Below are positions 42,289 through 53,279 of a stretch of 64,000 nucleotides of DNA, piece by piece; positions within the stretch are counted from its first letter, which is position 1, and the number at the start of each line of letters is the position of its first letter. Both the position numbers and the translations under genes were made by a program. Origin of the DNA: Apoderus coryli (lineage: Eukaryota > Arthropoda > Insecta > Coleoptera > Attelabidae). Below the pieces are notes generated by a model, which worked only from the letters and a program-made list of their open reading frames with translations, was not told where the DNA came from and made no database searches. The DNA lies in assembly GCA_911728435.2 (NCBI GenBank), contig OU452198.1, positions 40,825,902 through 40,889,901 on the forward strand. Direction: 5' to 3'.

Positions 42289-42930
42289 TCAATTTTCACA
42301 TAGTTTTTTCTTTTGCAAATGTGGCGATTTTAATCGAATTGTCGCTGTTGATGGTGGTAGTGGACGAATATTATTCCGTTCGCATTCTAGAATACAGCCG
42401 CCATCACCTTGATTTGAGCATAGTGCGGTCCGTCCTTCGACAAACCACGTCGGAATTTGCTGCCCTCCACTTAGCCACGCATCGACAATGCAGGCCAAAT
42501 CAGGATGGATACTGGGGAATTTCCTTCACCAGTAGGTATTAATTCCATCTGGTCCTGGGGCAGCAAAGTTCTTGGTGCCCGCTAAAGGACCTCGAACTTC
42601 CTCAGTAGTTATCGGATCGCACGTTTGCCCTGGTTGAGGAAACCCTCTGTGATAGGGCTGGAGTGTCTTCGGTGAAAGCACGCGTCACCTAATAGATCTT
42701 CCTCCAAAAACCTTCAACGCGATCCGCGGAAGGTGATTTGTCGACAACACCTGGAGTCGGTTGGAACAAACGAGAAAGATTCTCCTTGAACCGTAAGTTC
42801 TCAGAGACCCCCTTCGGTCGCCTTGCTAGTGACTTTTTTACAGTCACCAGCATCCGTATTTTGTCGCAACATTGCTGCTTGATGGTCTTCAGCAAATTAT
42901 CAGAATTTATTATTATTTTCATTTTGAAAA
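42289..42930 (-). pseudogene. R4/Dong-like LINE relic, linker and first RT blocks
   Basis: Minus-strand frames give VKKSLARRPKGVSENLRFKE, NLSRLFQPTPGVVDKSPSAD and RVEGFWRKIY (42922-42690), a frameshifted ITTEEVRGPLAGTKNFAAPG region, PGPDGINTYW-stop-RKFPSIHPDLA, then DAWLSGGQQIPTWFVEGRTA ending near 42289. A FW..IY..., TKNF.APGPDGI.NYWW.KF, (I)P.W..EGRT order is that of RLE-bearing R4/Dong/R2-type LINEs at the start of RT. One TGA interrupts the YWW box, and there are frameshifts. The later RT and endonuclease are absent. It may be the same broad family as the RLE piece at 6006-6479. Confidence 0.7.
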
Positions 42931-43009
42931 ATTCTAATCTATACCTAAGTTGTTATGTTTCTAATTTAACAAGTTATTCCAAAATGGATTTTTTCCACAA
43001 TGCCTTAAG

Positions 43010-44349
43010 ACATCTATAATTATTGCTCTGCACAAGGGCGGCGATAAGGATCAAGCTTCAAACTATCGTCCAATTGCACTTCTATCTACTCTATCCAAGA
43101 TCATTGAAAGACTGGTTAAAAGGAGACTTCTATCATTTCTGCACAAATATGGAGTATTAACTAGCCACCAATTTGGATTTTTAGCTACAAATGCACTAAT
43201 GATGCTATATTCTCCGTTTTCAACAATGTTTACTCCAACTTGAACAATCTCCACTTTACAGCATCAATTTTCTGTGATTTCTCCAAAGCATTCGACTGTG
43301 TAAGTCATAACATCCTAATTAACAAGATACAGCACTACGGAATTCGGGGGGTTCCACTGGGATGGTTTAAGTCGTACCTTAGCAACAGAAGTCAGTGTGT
43401 GAGGGTCAATGCGGCTGTGTCTTCTTGCAGGCCGATGGATTGTGGAGTTCCACAGGGTTCGGTGTTGGGTCCTATTTTGTTTTTGCTATTTATCAATGAC
43501 ATTACGTGCCTAGACATCAGCGGTAAAGTATGTCTTTTTGCTGATGATACTAGTTTTACTTGGTGCAGCCCGGATAGTGTGGCTCTTCATAGTACCATAT
43601 CCCAAGACTTAATCACCATCAAATCAGGGTGTGACTCTAACCTGTTGTGCTTGAACACTGCTAAAACAAAATATGTGTCATATAAAGGTGCGCTGCAGTC
43701 TTTTGAACTTAATAATTCCCCTATTGACGTCGTTTCTTCTGTGAAATTTCTAGGCCTTGTTGTTGGCAGCTCCCCGAAGTGGAAGTTGCACATTGATGCG
43801 TTATCAAAAAAAATAAGCTCTGCCTGTTTTGCGTTAAGATCAGTTTCCAAAGAACTTATCTTGTCAACTTCCATAACAGCCTACTTTTCACTCTTCGAAT
43901 CCCATCTTCGTTACGCCCTCCCATTCTGGGGTACATGTTGTGCAACGCAATTTGGGCGTGTTTTTAGATTACAAAAAAGAGCTATTCGATACTCTCTGAG
44001 ATTGCACTATAGAGCTCATTGCCAGGACTTCTTCAGAAAATTTAAAATACTAACACTACCTTCCTTATTCATATTAGAATCGGTCTGCTTAATCCACAAA
44101 CACCTGTCAGATGTCTCTGAAAGACCATTCCATAACTTTTTGCTTAGAAACGCCGAACATGATCTTTATCTGCCAGCCCCATCCTCCGTATTAATCAAAA
44201 GCTCGATCCTGACAATGCAAAAAAAATGCACAACCATCTGCCAATGGAAATCAAAATGCTATCATCCCTTCCTCGATCGTAAAGCTCTAAAAACGTATTT
44301 GTTAGAAAAAGCTTTTTATACAGTGGGTGACTTTTTTAATGTGCATTAA
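43010..44349 (+). pseudogene. LINE family C reverse transcriptase, two main frames
   Basis: Starts 5'-truncated with IIIALHKGGDKDQASNYRPI and ALLSTLSKIIERLVKRRLLS (43018-43190), then a frameshift near 43185 leads into the 369-codon frame 43240-44349. That frame carries IFCDFSKAFDCVSHNILINK (first catalytic Asp), VPQGSVLGPILFLLFINDI, the intact box LFADDTSFTWC, LLCLNTAKTKYVSYKG, VKFLGLVVGSSPKWKLHIDA, LRYALPFWGTC and LQKRAIRYSLRLHY. A local shift near 44210 garbles part of the C-terminus (KKCTTICQWKSKC), while KALKTYLLEKAFYTVGDF is normal. The pattern is like the 8.8-kb copy, but here FADD is preserved. The 3' UTR extends to about 44600. Confidence 0.85.
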
Positions 44350-44599
44350 TTTTTGAGCGATTCACACACTGGATAGTACTTTGTATTTTGTATATATATG
44401 TATATATATATTGAACTGTAGAATGTTTATTTAATTAATTTACTTTAAGTATCTTAATTGATTTATTTATTTATTTGACGATGTACCTGTATGTATTAAT
44501 TATTATTATTATGTTTTATATGTCTTGTTTGTTGATACCTATGTCTACAAATTATTTTTAATTTTTTGACAAATATATATATTTTTTTGTTCTATTGTT

Positions 44600-45404
44600 T
44601 ATAAATTATGGCAACAGTGTTACCAATAGAGGCCAAGGTGTAAAAAGCTACAAAGTGCATTCAGAACCCTACTACCTATTAGCCACAATCTTATATCGTA
44701 TGATTGTGAGGGAGCATGTACCTACTAACATTATTATTTTCGGCATAATAACTATTTGCATTTCAAGAATTTATGACTAATAATTACGATAGTTATAAAA
44801 GATTATTATTACAAATTACATTTACGATTCCAATTTTGCAAATTACACACTGTTCCACGAAGAGATTTAACCTAACAACGACTTTTAGTTAAAGCCAAAA
44901 CAAAAGAGAGAGAGAAAAGCACTCATATCTGACAACATAATGGGATTGATTTAGAGAGATAAAACCGTCCTTGAACCATTGCGGTTTGTTGCAGAAAAAA
45001 TGTTATTAATCTTTTGACCTCTGATGAATAAGCTTTGAGGGGAACCATTCGTAATTAGAAGCAAGAAATTACTGCAGAAACGGTAGGATTTTGTTGTGCA
45101 GTGAAGTTAGTGGCAACATAAAATTACCTTTGGTTTGCTAAAAGTTGGACAATGTCACTGTTTCATTTTTCCTACCGTGAGCAAAAAGTAAATAAAAGTT
45201 ATAAAAAATAAATGATAAACTTCACAGGCATCACTAGTTAATTTTTATAATTTACTTTTTTTAATAGATCCAGAGTTTTCCTGTGTTTTTAATAAAAAAA
45301 GACGTGCATCCTTTTTTAAATACGGGGGTGGTTTGATAATTCCGTGATTTTTTGAGTTGTTCGAGAGCCATTGAAAGCCGCTATCCTCGTTAATTTCCAC
45401 AAAA
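44600..45404. other. Unassigned AT-rich sequence
   Basis: Contains a short (GA)n patch near 44904 and no supported coding frame or repeat. Confidence 0.4.
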
Positions 45405-46943
45405 ATGGAAAAAGTGAGTTCCATGTGCTACTTTGTGCGTAAAAAACCATTACCCAAACCCAGGAGATGCTTGGTAAACACTATGGACACACTATTTAGA
45501 CCAGGCTACAGCTGTGCTACAGCGCTCTTGGACATTGTTGATGACATAATTCGTGCGACGGACCAACGCAAGAGCACGGTGCTTGTTCTGTTGGATTATT
45601 CTAAGGCATTTGACACAATTCATCATGAGACGCTTCTATCCGTTTTGAAATTTGTTGGGTTTTCTGAACAGTCAATCAGATTCTTTTAGAGCTATTTGCA
45701 AAACAGGTTTCAATTTGTTCCAACAAGTAATGGGGAATCTTCAATGGAAAGACTGACGTGTGAAATTCCACAAGGCTCAATACTTTCACCTTTATTGTTT
45801 AACATTTACACATGCTACATACGGTCAAGTCTAAAGCATTGCAAGGAGCATATATATGCGGATGACCGGCAAATTTCCTACAGCTTGACTTATGACGACT
45901 ATTATCTAGCTAATCAAGATATTAACGAGGATATTAACAGAATGGTGGAGTTCTGTCAAAAGCACGGTCTCATGATCAATGCCTCTATGTCTGATGTTCT
46001 TGTCTTTGGTAAAAACAGGAGCCTGTTGGAGTTGCAACTGAATATCAAAGTAAATAACTCAAGTTTAAAGTTCTCAACTTCAACGAGAAGTCTTGGCTTG
46101 GAATTGGATGTCGAATTGCGGTGTAAGAAGCATGTGAGCATCAATATCCAGAGAGCATATTCGTCATTAAAGATGTTATATCCCCATATGCATCTACTAT
46201 CACAACCTTTGAAAAAAAAACTTACCGATAGTTTAGTTTTAAGCTACTTTAACTTATGTGATGTTGTGTATAGACCGTGCCTAGATTGTTCTGATAAAGA
46301 CAGAATTCAAAAAGTTCAGAAATCATGCCTTAGATTCGTGTATGGAATTAGAAAATTTAAGCCCGTTTCGCACAAATTAAGGTAGGCTATGTGGCTGAGC
46401 ATGCAGGATCAAAGAAAGCTACATTCGCTAGTTTTATTTCATAATATAATAAATAACCATCGTCTTCCATACATCTCTAATAAAATTAATTATAGGACTG
46501 ATGTTCATACGTTGAACTTACGTTTTCGTGGATTTATTGCGCCCCCGCCTCACAAAACTTCATTATTCAAGAGATCATTTACTTACCAAATTTATATGCT
46601 ATACAATAACATACCAGAGAAATTCAAAAAGTTAGGGGTTTCAGCTTTTAAGTTTAAATTCAGGAATCGACTATTGGATTTCAAATAGATTTTTTTCTTT
46701 TCAGATTTTTTGTGAAAAGTAGTAAACTTTGATTGTAGTAAAAGGCATGACTAAGGAGTGCAGTTATTGGGCGGACGTATTAGAAATTTGGTTTAAAGTT
46801 CTGAATTTTGAGCTTAGAACTTTTTTTAATTGTTTTCAACTCCATTTTGCATATCAATTCATTATTACGTTATGTATTTATGATATTCTGACTTAATCTG
46901 TACGTTGCTATAATTTGAATGCAAATAAATGTATTATTATTAT
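45405..46943 (+). pseudogene. LINE family A pol with two in-frame TAG stops
   Basis: Three open pieces (45405-45689, 45696-46385, 46389-46688) lie in the same frame, separated only by TAG codons at 45687-45689 and 46383-46385; no frameshift is needed. RT blocks: RPGYSCATALLDIVDDIIRA, STVLVLLDYSKAFDTIHHET, stop, SYLQNRFQFVPTSNGE, IPQGSILSPLLFNIYTCYI, catalytic box HIYADDRQISY, HGLMINASMSDVLVFGKNRS, RSLGLELDVELRCKKH, LKMLYPHMH, RIQKVQKSCLRFVYGIRKF, stop, WLSMQDQRKLHS, and HKTSLFKRSFTYQIY near the end. The 5' part is truncated or replaced before 45480. The 3' UTR ends with an aaataaatg signal and a TTA tail near 46943. It is the most complete family A copy in the window. Confidence 0.88.
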
Positions 46944-46949
46944 GCATCA

Positions 46950-47165
46950 CTGCGAAATAGGACAATCAACAATATGCTCAACACGACGGCTTGCAAGATG
47001 TCGTCAGTCACTTTTTCTTAACTCTCTTGAGTAGTATAGTGCATCATTGCCAAATCCAACATATGTACTTTAGCTGTGCAAACGGTTTGGAGTAGTCTAA
47101 TAGGACAATCACAGTCAGCTCACTGTGATCTAAAGCATACAAGATGTCAGTGTCAGTGACTTAAG
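46950..47165. repeat. Imperfect tandem duplication
   Basis: 46957-47010 (ataggacaatcaacaatatg...ttgcaagatgtcgtcagtca) and 47098-47160 (ataggacaatcacagtcagc...atacaagatgtcagtgtcag) are diverged direct copies about 141 bases apart. Origin unknown. Confidence 0.5.
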
Positions 47166-49750
47166 AGATCAGTAGTGCAACTGTGACCTCCAGAAAATCC
47201 TGACTGTGGATGGTAACATGTTATAGGCTTCGATGTATTTACCATTTGTACGTCCAAGACTCGTACAAGGATCTATGACGTAGTTGGCAAACTATTTATG
47301 GGCCGAAGTAAAATTATTAATTGGGGTAAAACTGACTTATAGAGGCAGCGGTGATTACTGGGAGTTGTTTTTAGTTGTTTTTAACCTACACATTTTTAAG
47401 TTTTTTAAATACAACCTAAGGTTATTTCTCTCGAGATTATATAGCGACGTTTGTATAGATTTTTATTCTTTAGACCGACATGTATTATACACTACTATTT
47501 TTGCATATTTCCAACAATTATTTAAGATGTGTAATATATGCAATAGTTTTGAAAATTGAGAAGGTAGCAAAGTCGTTTTAACATACACACGATGTTGTAA
47601 TGTCTAAAATATTCCGGAAACACGATACAGAAACACCAAAGAACACATCAGATAAAACGGTTAAATGGCTAAATAAGTTAAATTGCGTGCAGCAAAACAT
47701 TAATCTAAACAGAAGTATGTAAAAATTTAAAATTTATGTAACTGAGGATAAATAGTGAATTATAATGTAATATGTATGTGTATATCGTTGAAGCCTTGAT
47801 AAATTAGTTGAATTATTATTTCAATAGTATTATTTATGATATTTTATTAATTAATTTTTGGAAATAGTTCGTCTTAGCGCTCTCAGTGAATATGTCCGTC
47901 CGAGTTATCCGTGACTTCTAGCGGATACATCCGGACATTTTGTTTGTCTGGACGGAGATTAACCCGTGTTCAAAAGGTGTGAGAGGACCCATGCTTCACT
48001 GTGTAATGTTACTTGTCCGGCTGACGTGCGAAAACTCGGATGGAATAATAGCGTAATTAATCCGAAATCTATTTACACCCAAAACACATGCAGATGCATA
48101 TTTAAACATAAACTCAATTTCACCAAGTTTATTTTATTTTATCTTTGCTAAAATAATTTCGTTGTTGAAAAATTCCATATTATTTTTATTTCATTACATT
48201 CAATTCATTCAAAATATGGCAAAAATGACAAAAAGATGAGAAATTCGGTGATATTTGAAGATTTAAACCATAAACATATTCTAGCACATTTTCGTCAATA
48301 AATCCACACTTTACACATAGAAAATTATTAGATACTTTATTTTCCAACAAATTTAATTTACTCAACTCCCACAATAATATTGTAACCATTTTGGAATTAG
48401 CGGAATTATGTACATTCAGAAAGAATACTAATGTTATAGCTCAGTCCGAATGAATCCCAATATGCTATTCCAAATTGTTATGGTTCGTTTTAAGTTTTAC
48501 GAGCGGTTTCAAATAAAGAAGAACAAACAAAGAATATCAACTTGAATAATAACAGAATCAAATTATTATATGAAATAAACAAACAACTAAAATAAGCTTT
48601 ATTAATCTGTATTGAAGTAATGCAAAATGACTTACCATTATAATCTTGGATCACTTTTATTTAAAAGAAAATATTTAATTGGTTGACCCTTTTGTCAATA
48701 ATTTATCGAAAACTTTATTAGAAATGAAACACAAAGTTTGTGAGCTAAAACAACTAATTTAATAATTAAAACTAATTAAAGAAATTTAATAACAATAAAG
48801 AAATAAATATGTATAAATAAAAGAAAAAGAATAAAACAATTAAGCGATAATGAGAATTTAAAAGAAATCTTAATCATTACTTGTACTACTTAAAAATAGG
48901 AAAATTAATATAATTCGAATAATTATATTAATTCCTGTATGAAACTTTAATTACTATTGAAAACGGAATTTATTTCAATTACTAAAAGAAATAACTTAGA
49001 CTTTATATAAAAAAAACTGATTAAACAAAAAGGCCTTCAATTAAAAGAATATCAAAACTTACGGAACTTTATACAATTCACTACTTCAGAATAAAATGAG
49101 AAATGAACTTAGTCTTTAAACAAAAACTAGAAAATAATTCTTAACTGAAAAATTAAAATATTTAATTTAACATTTTATAAATAGAGAAAACACGACTTGA
49201 CTGAACCAAGGCTAGGACGATTCTGATCTTAAAGTCCTTTTGCCTTTCCAGAATTGCCTCATAAAAGTTACATAGTAGGTAATACAAAATGAAAATAAGC
49301 CAATCAGAAAAAAGACATCTTAAGAACAAAATATTTTTAAAAGCCTTGCACAATTTTGTGTTGTGTGTTTGTCGTATCACATAATATGAGGGTACGTTCG
49401 TATTTAGAAAAAATAAGAACCATATGTGAACAAATCTATGGGAATATTTCGTGTTATCGTAAATATATATATTAGAAAAAAAGAACTTGTTAGATATTGG
49501 AAATTCTCAGAAAGAAGTGATCTGCCACCCATGTATTCTAGAATTAAGTAATCTGTAAGCTTGCCAGTGGCGGGTTCTATTTTGTTACAATATAACAAAT
49601 ATTAAAACATTATTTTATATACAAAAACTACTAATCTATACTTATTTTTATTTTACTACTATTCACATGAACTAAATCTGGCATAATTGTTTTTAAATGA
49701 CACAAGTTGACACATTTGGCATTCGAATATTGATTTTTTACCGTCCTCAC
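47166..49750. other. Long AT-rich interval without a supported gene
   Basis: Only short frames without motifs are present (for example 47284-47559, 91 codons). A hairpin-prone stretch at 47900-47938 (tatgtccgtccgagttatcc / cggatacatccggaca) is the one structure noted. From 48480 to 49200 the sequence is extremely A/T-rich. Confidence 0.45.
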
Positions 49751-49792
49751 CAGACGGGCTACAATTTCAATAATAATAAAAAAAGTTCAATG
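49751..49792. repeat. Partial third copy of the direct repeat around the 257-aa ORF
   Basis: cagacgggctacaatttcaa then taataataaaaaaagttcaa repeats the start of the units at 49805 and 50741. Confidence 0.8.
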
Positions 49793-49804
49793 ACCAAAAA
49801 TATG

Positions 49805-49976
49805 TGCAGACGGGCTACAATTTCAATAATAATAAAAAATCTTCAATAAACTGGGACATATAGGTGCAAGAAATGTATCGATATATTCTTTCTTTCATTA
49901 TTACAGGTGCAAGAAATGTGTGATATATTCCATTCGATCTCAATTTCTTTTTAAGGTTGAACTATTGTCTCGAGGA
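49805..49976. repeat. Direct repeat, left copy, overlaps ORF 3' end
   Basis: About 172 bases nearly identical to 50741-50912: gcagacgggctacaatttca, tgcaagaaatgtatcgatat, tgtgatatattccattcgat, ggttgaactattgt. Since the ORF at 49951-50724 is on the minus strand, this copy contains its last codons and 3' flank. Confidence 0.9.
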
Positions 49977-50724
49977 CCTTTGAAGCTGCACCATTACATT
50001 TGTCATAAGCTGACAAATTTTCTATCATTGGTTTTCCCTTCTTTTCACCCACACCACAAGCATTTAGATCTATAACAGGCACAACCATCTCAGAGTTAGC
50101 GGTTGAGGGAACCGACGAACCCGACGGGGTAGCAGCAGCCACCATGCGATTTAATTCTCCGGACCATGGAGCAAGACCTGAAAAGGCGTCCCTTATTGCC
50201 AAGATAATCATTGATTGTATGGTATTGTTATTGTCAAGTATAGCATAATTTACGATGTTAGTCAAGTGATTATCCAAGTTAAGATCAGTAGCACTTTGAC
50301 TTAATATAGAGGCCCTGTCTATATCAATTTCTGTACAATCAGTCTGAACAGAACACTCCATAGTAGACCTTGATACAAATCTCTCCAGGTTTCTCTCCAA
50401 AAATGCGATATTATCACTCTGAAGACTCAATCTGCTGTTCAGATCACTAATCTTCTTTTTTAATGATGCATTATCCTCCGTCAACTGCACATTACGCCCC
50501 TGGGTCTCCGCAAGTTTGTTGCGCAGGTCGTTAGGTAGAGTTTGAGAAGTGATTTTCCTATCGTCATCCTTTTTCTCGTATACAAGAGAAACGTAACCAG
50601 TATTTCTCGGTGTACCAGAATCATTCTTGTCCAAGCTCAGTGAGGATTTTTGGGAACGTGTCAACGTTCCTGTCTTATTCACATTCATTTTCAGAATGTA
50701 TGTTTCAGAAAGATTAATATCCAA
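49951..50724 (-). CDS. Uninterrupted 257-aa coiled-coil ORF, unknown family
   Basis: Starts MDINLSETYILKMNVNKTGT with a basic Ser/Thr-rich stretch (residues 15-50). A heptad-like segment follows at about 65-118 (LRNKLAETQGRNVQLTEDNA, SLKKKISDLNSRLSLQSDNI, AFLERNLERF), which should form a coiled coil; then an acidic middle and a Ser/Pro-rich tail ending KVLETIVQP. There is no signal peptide, membrane segment or zinc knuckle. It has no stop or shift in 257 codons, unlike nearly everything around it. Direct repeats at both sides carry the same 3' end, and relatives of that end occur at 41522. A multicopy element is therefore likely, perhaps the ORF1/gag of a retroelement with a coiled coil, or a repeated host gene fragment. 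I do not recognise the family. Confidence 0.55.
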   Translation of the reverse strand: MDINLSETYILKMNVNKTGTLTRSQKSSLSLDKNDSGTPRNTGYVSLVYEKKDDDRKITSQTLPNDLRNKLAETQGRNVQLTEDNASLKKKISDLNSRLSLQSDNIAFLERNLERFVSRSTMECSVQTDCTEIDIDRASILSQSATDLNLDNHLTNIVNYAILDNNNTIQSMIILAIRDAFSGLAPWSGELNRMVAAATPSGSSVPSTANSEMVVPVIDLNACGVGEKKGKPMIENLSAYDKCNGAASKVLETIVQP

Positions 50725-50740
50725 ATGAAAACTAAGTCAG

Positions 50741-50912
50741 TGCAGACGGGCTACAATTTCAATAATAATAAAAAATCTTCAATAAACTGGGTCATATAGA
50801 TGCAAGAAATGTATCGATATATTCTTTTTTCCATTATTAGAGGTGCAAGAAATGTGTGATATATTCCATTCGATCTCAATTTCTTTTTAAGGTTGAACTA
50901 TTGTATCGAGGA
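50741..50912. repeat. Direct repeat, right copy
   Basis: Carries the same 3' flank and last codons (ending ATAGTTCAACC on the minus strand, IVQP) as the left copy, but beyond it the sequence is unlike the ORF. On the minus strand it looks like the tail of an upstream, truncated tandem copy of the same unit. Confidence 0.9.
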
Positions 50913-50954
50913 TTGCAACTCAGTCTATTGGCCGCTAAGGGAGTATCGGCGAAT

Positions 50955-51070
50955 CTATGTGTTGGTATAGTCTATCCAAAGTCAATGTAAAATATATAAA
51001 TTTAACGATTCTACCGGGGCTATCCATTCCCATGCCTCTTTACATTATAAAAGAGCATCGAATGTAGCGT
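50955..51070. repeat. Repeat, inverted partner of 39858-39975
   Basis: Shares cgattctaccggggctatcc and ttcccatgcctctttacatt with the reverse complement of the partner. Adjacent to the 257-aa ORF unit and probably part of it. Confidence 0.65.
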
Positions 51071-52247
51071 TTTTATATATCGATATGGAGTTGTGGTTTT
51101 TTATATAATTTTACCTACAACCACTACTGTAAATACTTAAAAACACACCATCTCCGATCTTTTCCATTCGTGCGTAAAATGCTTTTTACAACACTTATTA
51201 CGTAATATACTATTAAACTAAAATTAGAAAGACTATAATAATTGTGCATGACGGGGTCAGTGGCCTCCCGCACTATCGACATAGTGAATTTCTGTTTACT
51301 CGACATATTACCAACGTAAACTAGATGTCGCTAAATACATTCTTCTGCGTGTCCCTATTTGTTGCAATTTTGTGTAAAATCAAAAAATATTGACGTACGC
51401 GCAGTGAGAAAAATCGTCAGTAAGGAAATGTGCAATTTGAAATTGTTCGCAGCACAAGGGGCCATGTCCGTATCAGCGCGCTATTTTATTTTTTCTTTAC
51501 ACTTATATAATTTAAAAACAACACAAATAACTGCACACCGGATGTCAAATTTAGGCAGTGCATTGAACAGAATACAATGAGCTTTCTTAAAGTGCGCCCA
51601 ATTTGTAGGTCGTTTACATTATGTTGTTTTTTATATACCAAGAACATTATTAACAATAATATCTGCATGTCACATATAAATCATTAGAAGAAATGTGGTA
51701 ATTGGATGTTCGGCACATTCTCAAAAGGATGCTTTAAATGATTGTTGTCTTTTAGAATTATTCTGCAAGGCTTACGCGATTTAGTCAACTAAATGAAGTA
51801 AGTACTTTGAGATAATAGAAGCGTCATCGATGACTTGTTACATAAGTAGGTACAAGAAATGTCAATTTGACAGTTTGCTTAATCAACTCGCGCTTAGTAC
51901 GCGTAGTATTCTGTTGAACTGACAGATACGTTAAGTTTTGATTGGTTGGGATATTGGTGCTTGAGGTTGGTAATATAATAGATACCTAAAATACTTTTCA
52001 AAATTTAGTCAAGGCCCAAACTAAATTTTAAATCGGATTAGACGTTTAGCTCTAACCGGACGTTAAAAGGAAAATTATGTTGCCTCTAGACATTCACAAA
52101 ATTGTTATGGTAGATAAAATAGTTTCACACACATGAAATTCCCGTATACATAGGTCTACTCTATAGTAACAAAAATTGAATTGGTTCGCTGTCTAAAAGG
52201 AAAGGTCTTCCTCCAGTAAATGGATAGCGAAGATAGAATTGATCAGT
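51071..52247. other. Unassigned sequence
   Basis: Short frames only (for example 51124-51306 minus, 60 codons; 51359-51580 plus, 73 codons), without recognisable domains. Confidence 0.4.
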
Positions 52248-52470
52248 GGCGGTTGGTCCATAAGGGCACGTGGTCACGTGCCTTACCTAAAAAATGAAGT
52301 AGAAAAAATAATTTTAGATTTTATACTCAGCATCAGACCAGTGTAATTTCGTTAGAATCGAAGACGGCCCTATCTATGCTATAATCACTCTTGCAGCGCG
52401 TCTATTCACGGTAATGAAACAGAACGTAGGGTTTAGTACATATTACGATGCTCTTGGACACAACATTTTT

Positions 52471-52610
52471 GTGCCTCTATTGTTTTCTTTGCTATCGCGT
52501 GCGAAAAACAGATACAGCAATGCATCGCTACCCTATACGCTTGCCTCTATTGTTTTCTTTGCTATCGCGTGCGAAAAACAGAGACAATAATGCATCGCTA
52601 CGCTATATAT
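52471..52610 (+). repeat. 70-bp tandem duplication
   Basis: Two head-to-tail units, 52471-52540 and 52541-52610, share tgcctctattgttttctttg, ctatcgcgtgcgaaaaacag and aatgcatcgcta with only a few substitutions. They sit in the 5' noncoding part of the hAT relic. Confidence 0.9.
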
Positions 52611-52869
52611 GCTAGTAACAGTAGAAATTAAATGCATTTGTGACGACGTCATATCTGGGGTGCTGCCCTACCCATCAGTCGTGTGGTGTTGTTTTTGTTT
52701 TGTTGTTTTTATTTTTGCGAGCACTTTTTGAGTATTATAAAGTGAATGTTTTGATTTTGAACAATTACAATAGTAAAGATGAATTCAGTGCAATATATGA
52801 ATGTAAATAATGTTAAATTAAAATTTGATGATCGAATTACTATAAAAAAAGCTTCGATGGACACCTAAC

Positions 52870-53276
52870 TGTTGCAAATTTATTTGAGACTGAAAAATTT
52901 GGTGAATATCGAACCGTCTTTCCCCATGAAGATATTAAAACTGTGTGTAAATTATTTCCTAACGTAAATTAGTTAAAATTAAAAAATGAACTCTCGATAA
53001 TATACAAACAGGACGATTTTCTGAAACACAGTGGGGCTGTGCCTCTGTTACAAATGTTTATCCAAAACAATTTAACAACAACATTTAGTGAATCTGTGGA
53101 ATTGCTGACTGTTTTGTGTACTGTCCCTATGACGACTGTGGTAAGCGATATATGTTTCTCTACCCTCAAACGGTTCAAAACATTTTTAAGAAACACTATG
53201 GGACAGGAAAGGTTGTGCGCGTTAGCAATGCTATCTATTGAAAAAAAACTTGTGAAGTCTTGTTCAGATATCTAGG
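52870..53276 (+). pseudogene. hAT transposase C-terminus (dimerisation domain)
   Basis: One frame with one TAG (near 52970): ANLFETEKFGEYRTVFPHED, KTVCKLFPNVN, stop, KLKNELSIIYKQDDFLKHSG, AVPLLQMFIQNNLTTTFSES, VELLTVLCTVPMTTVVSDIC, FSTLKRFKTFLRNTMGQERL, LAMLSIEKKLVKS and a natural stop at 53273-53275. The (T)VP.TT...(E/D)..FS.LKR.KT.LRNTM...RL..LA.LSIE block is the hAT C-terminal dimerisation motif. The RNase-H-like catalytic core and zinc finger are missing, joined out by deletion between about 52840 and 52880. Not active. Confidence 0.85.
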
Positions 53277-53279
53277 ATG

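Larger units (their letters stand above)
52248..53276 (+). mobile_element. Internally deleted hAT element (ZMYM1-like)
   Basis: A CAGTGGCGG terminus (cagtggcggttggtccataa) starts at 52248, typical of hAT elements of the ZMYM1-like group. A long noncoding lead with a 70-base tandem duplication is followed by a short N-terminal coding start near 52779 (MNSVQYMNVNNVKLKFDD) and then the C-terminus. The opposite terminus was not identified, so the right boundary is the end of the coding relic. Confidence 0.65.
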
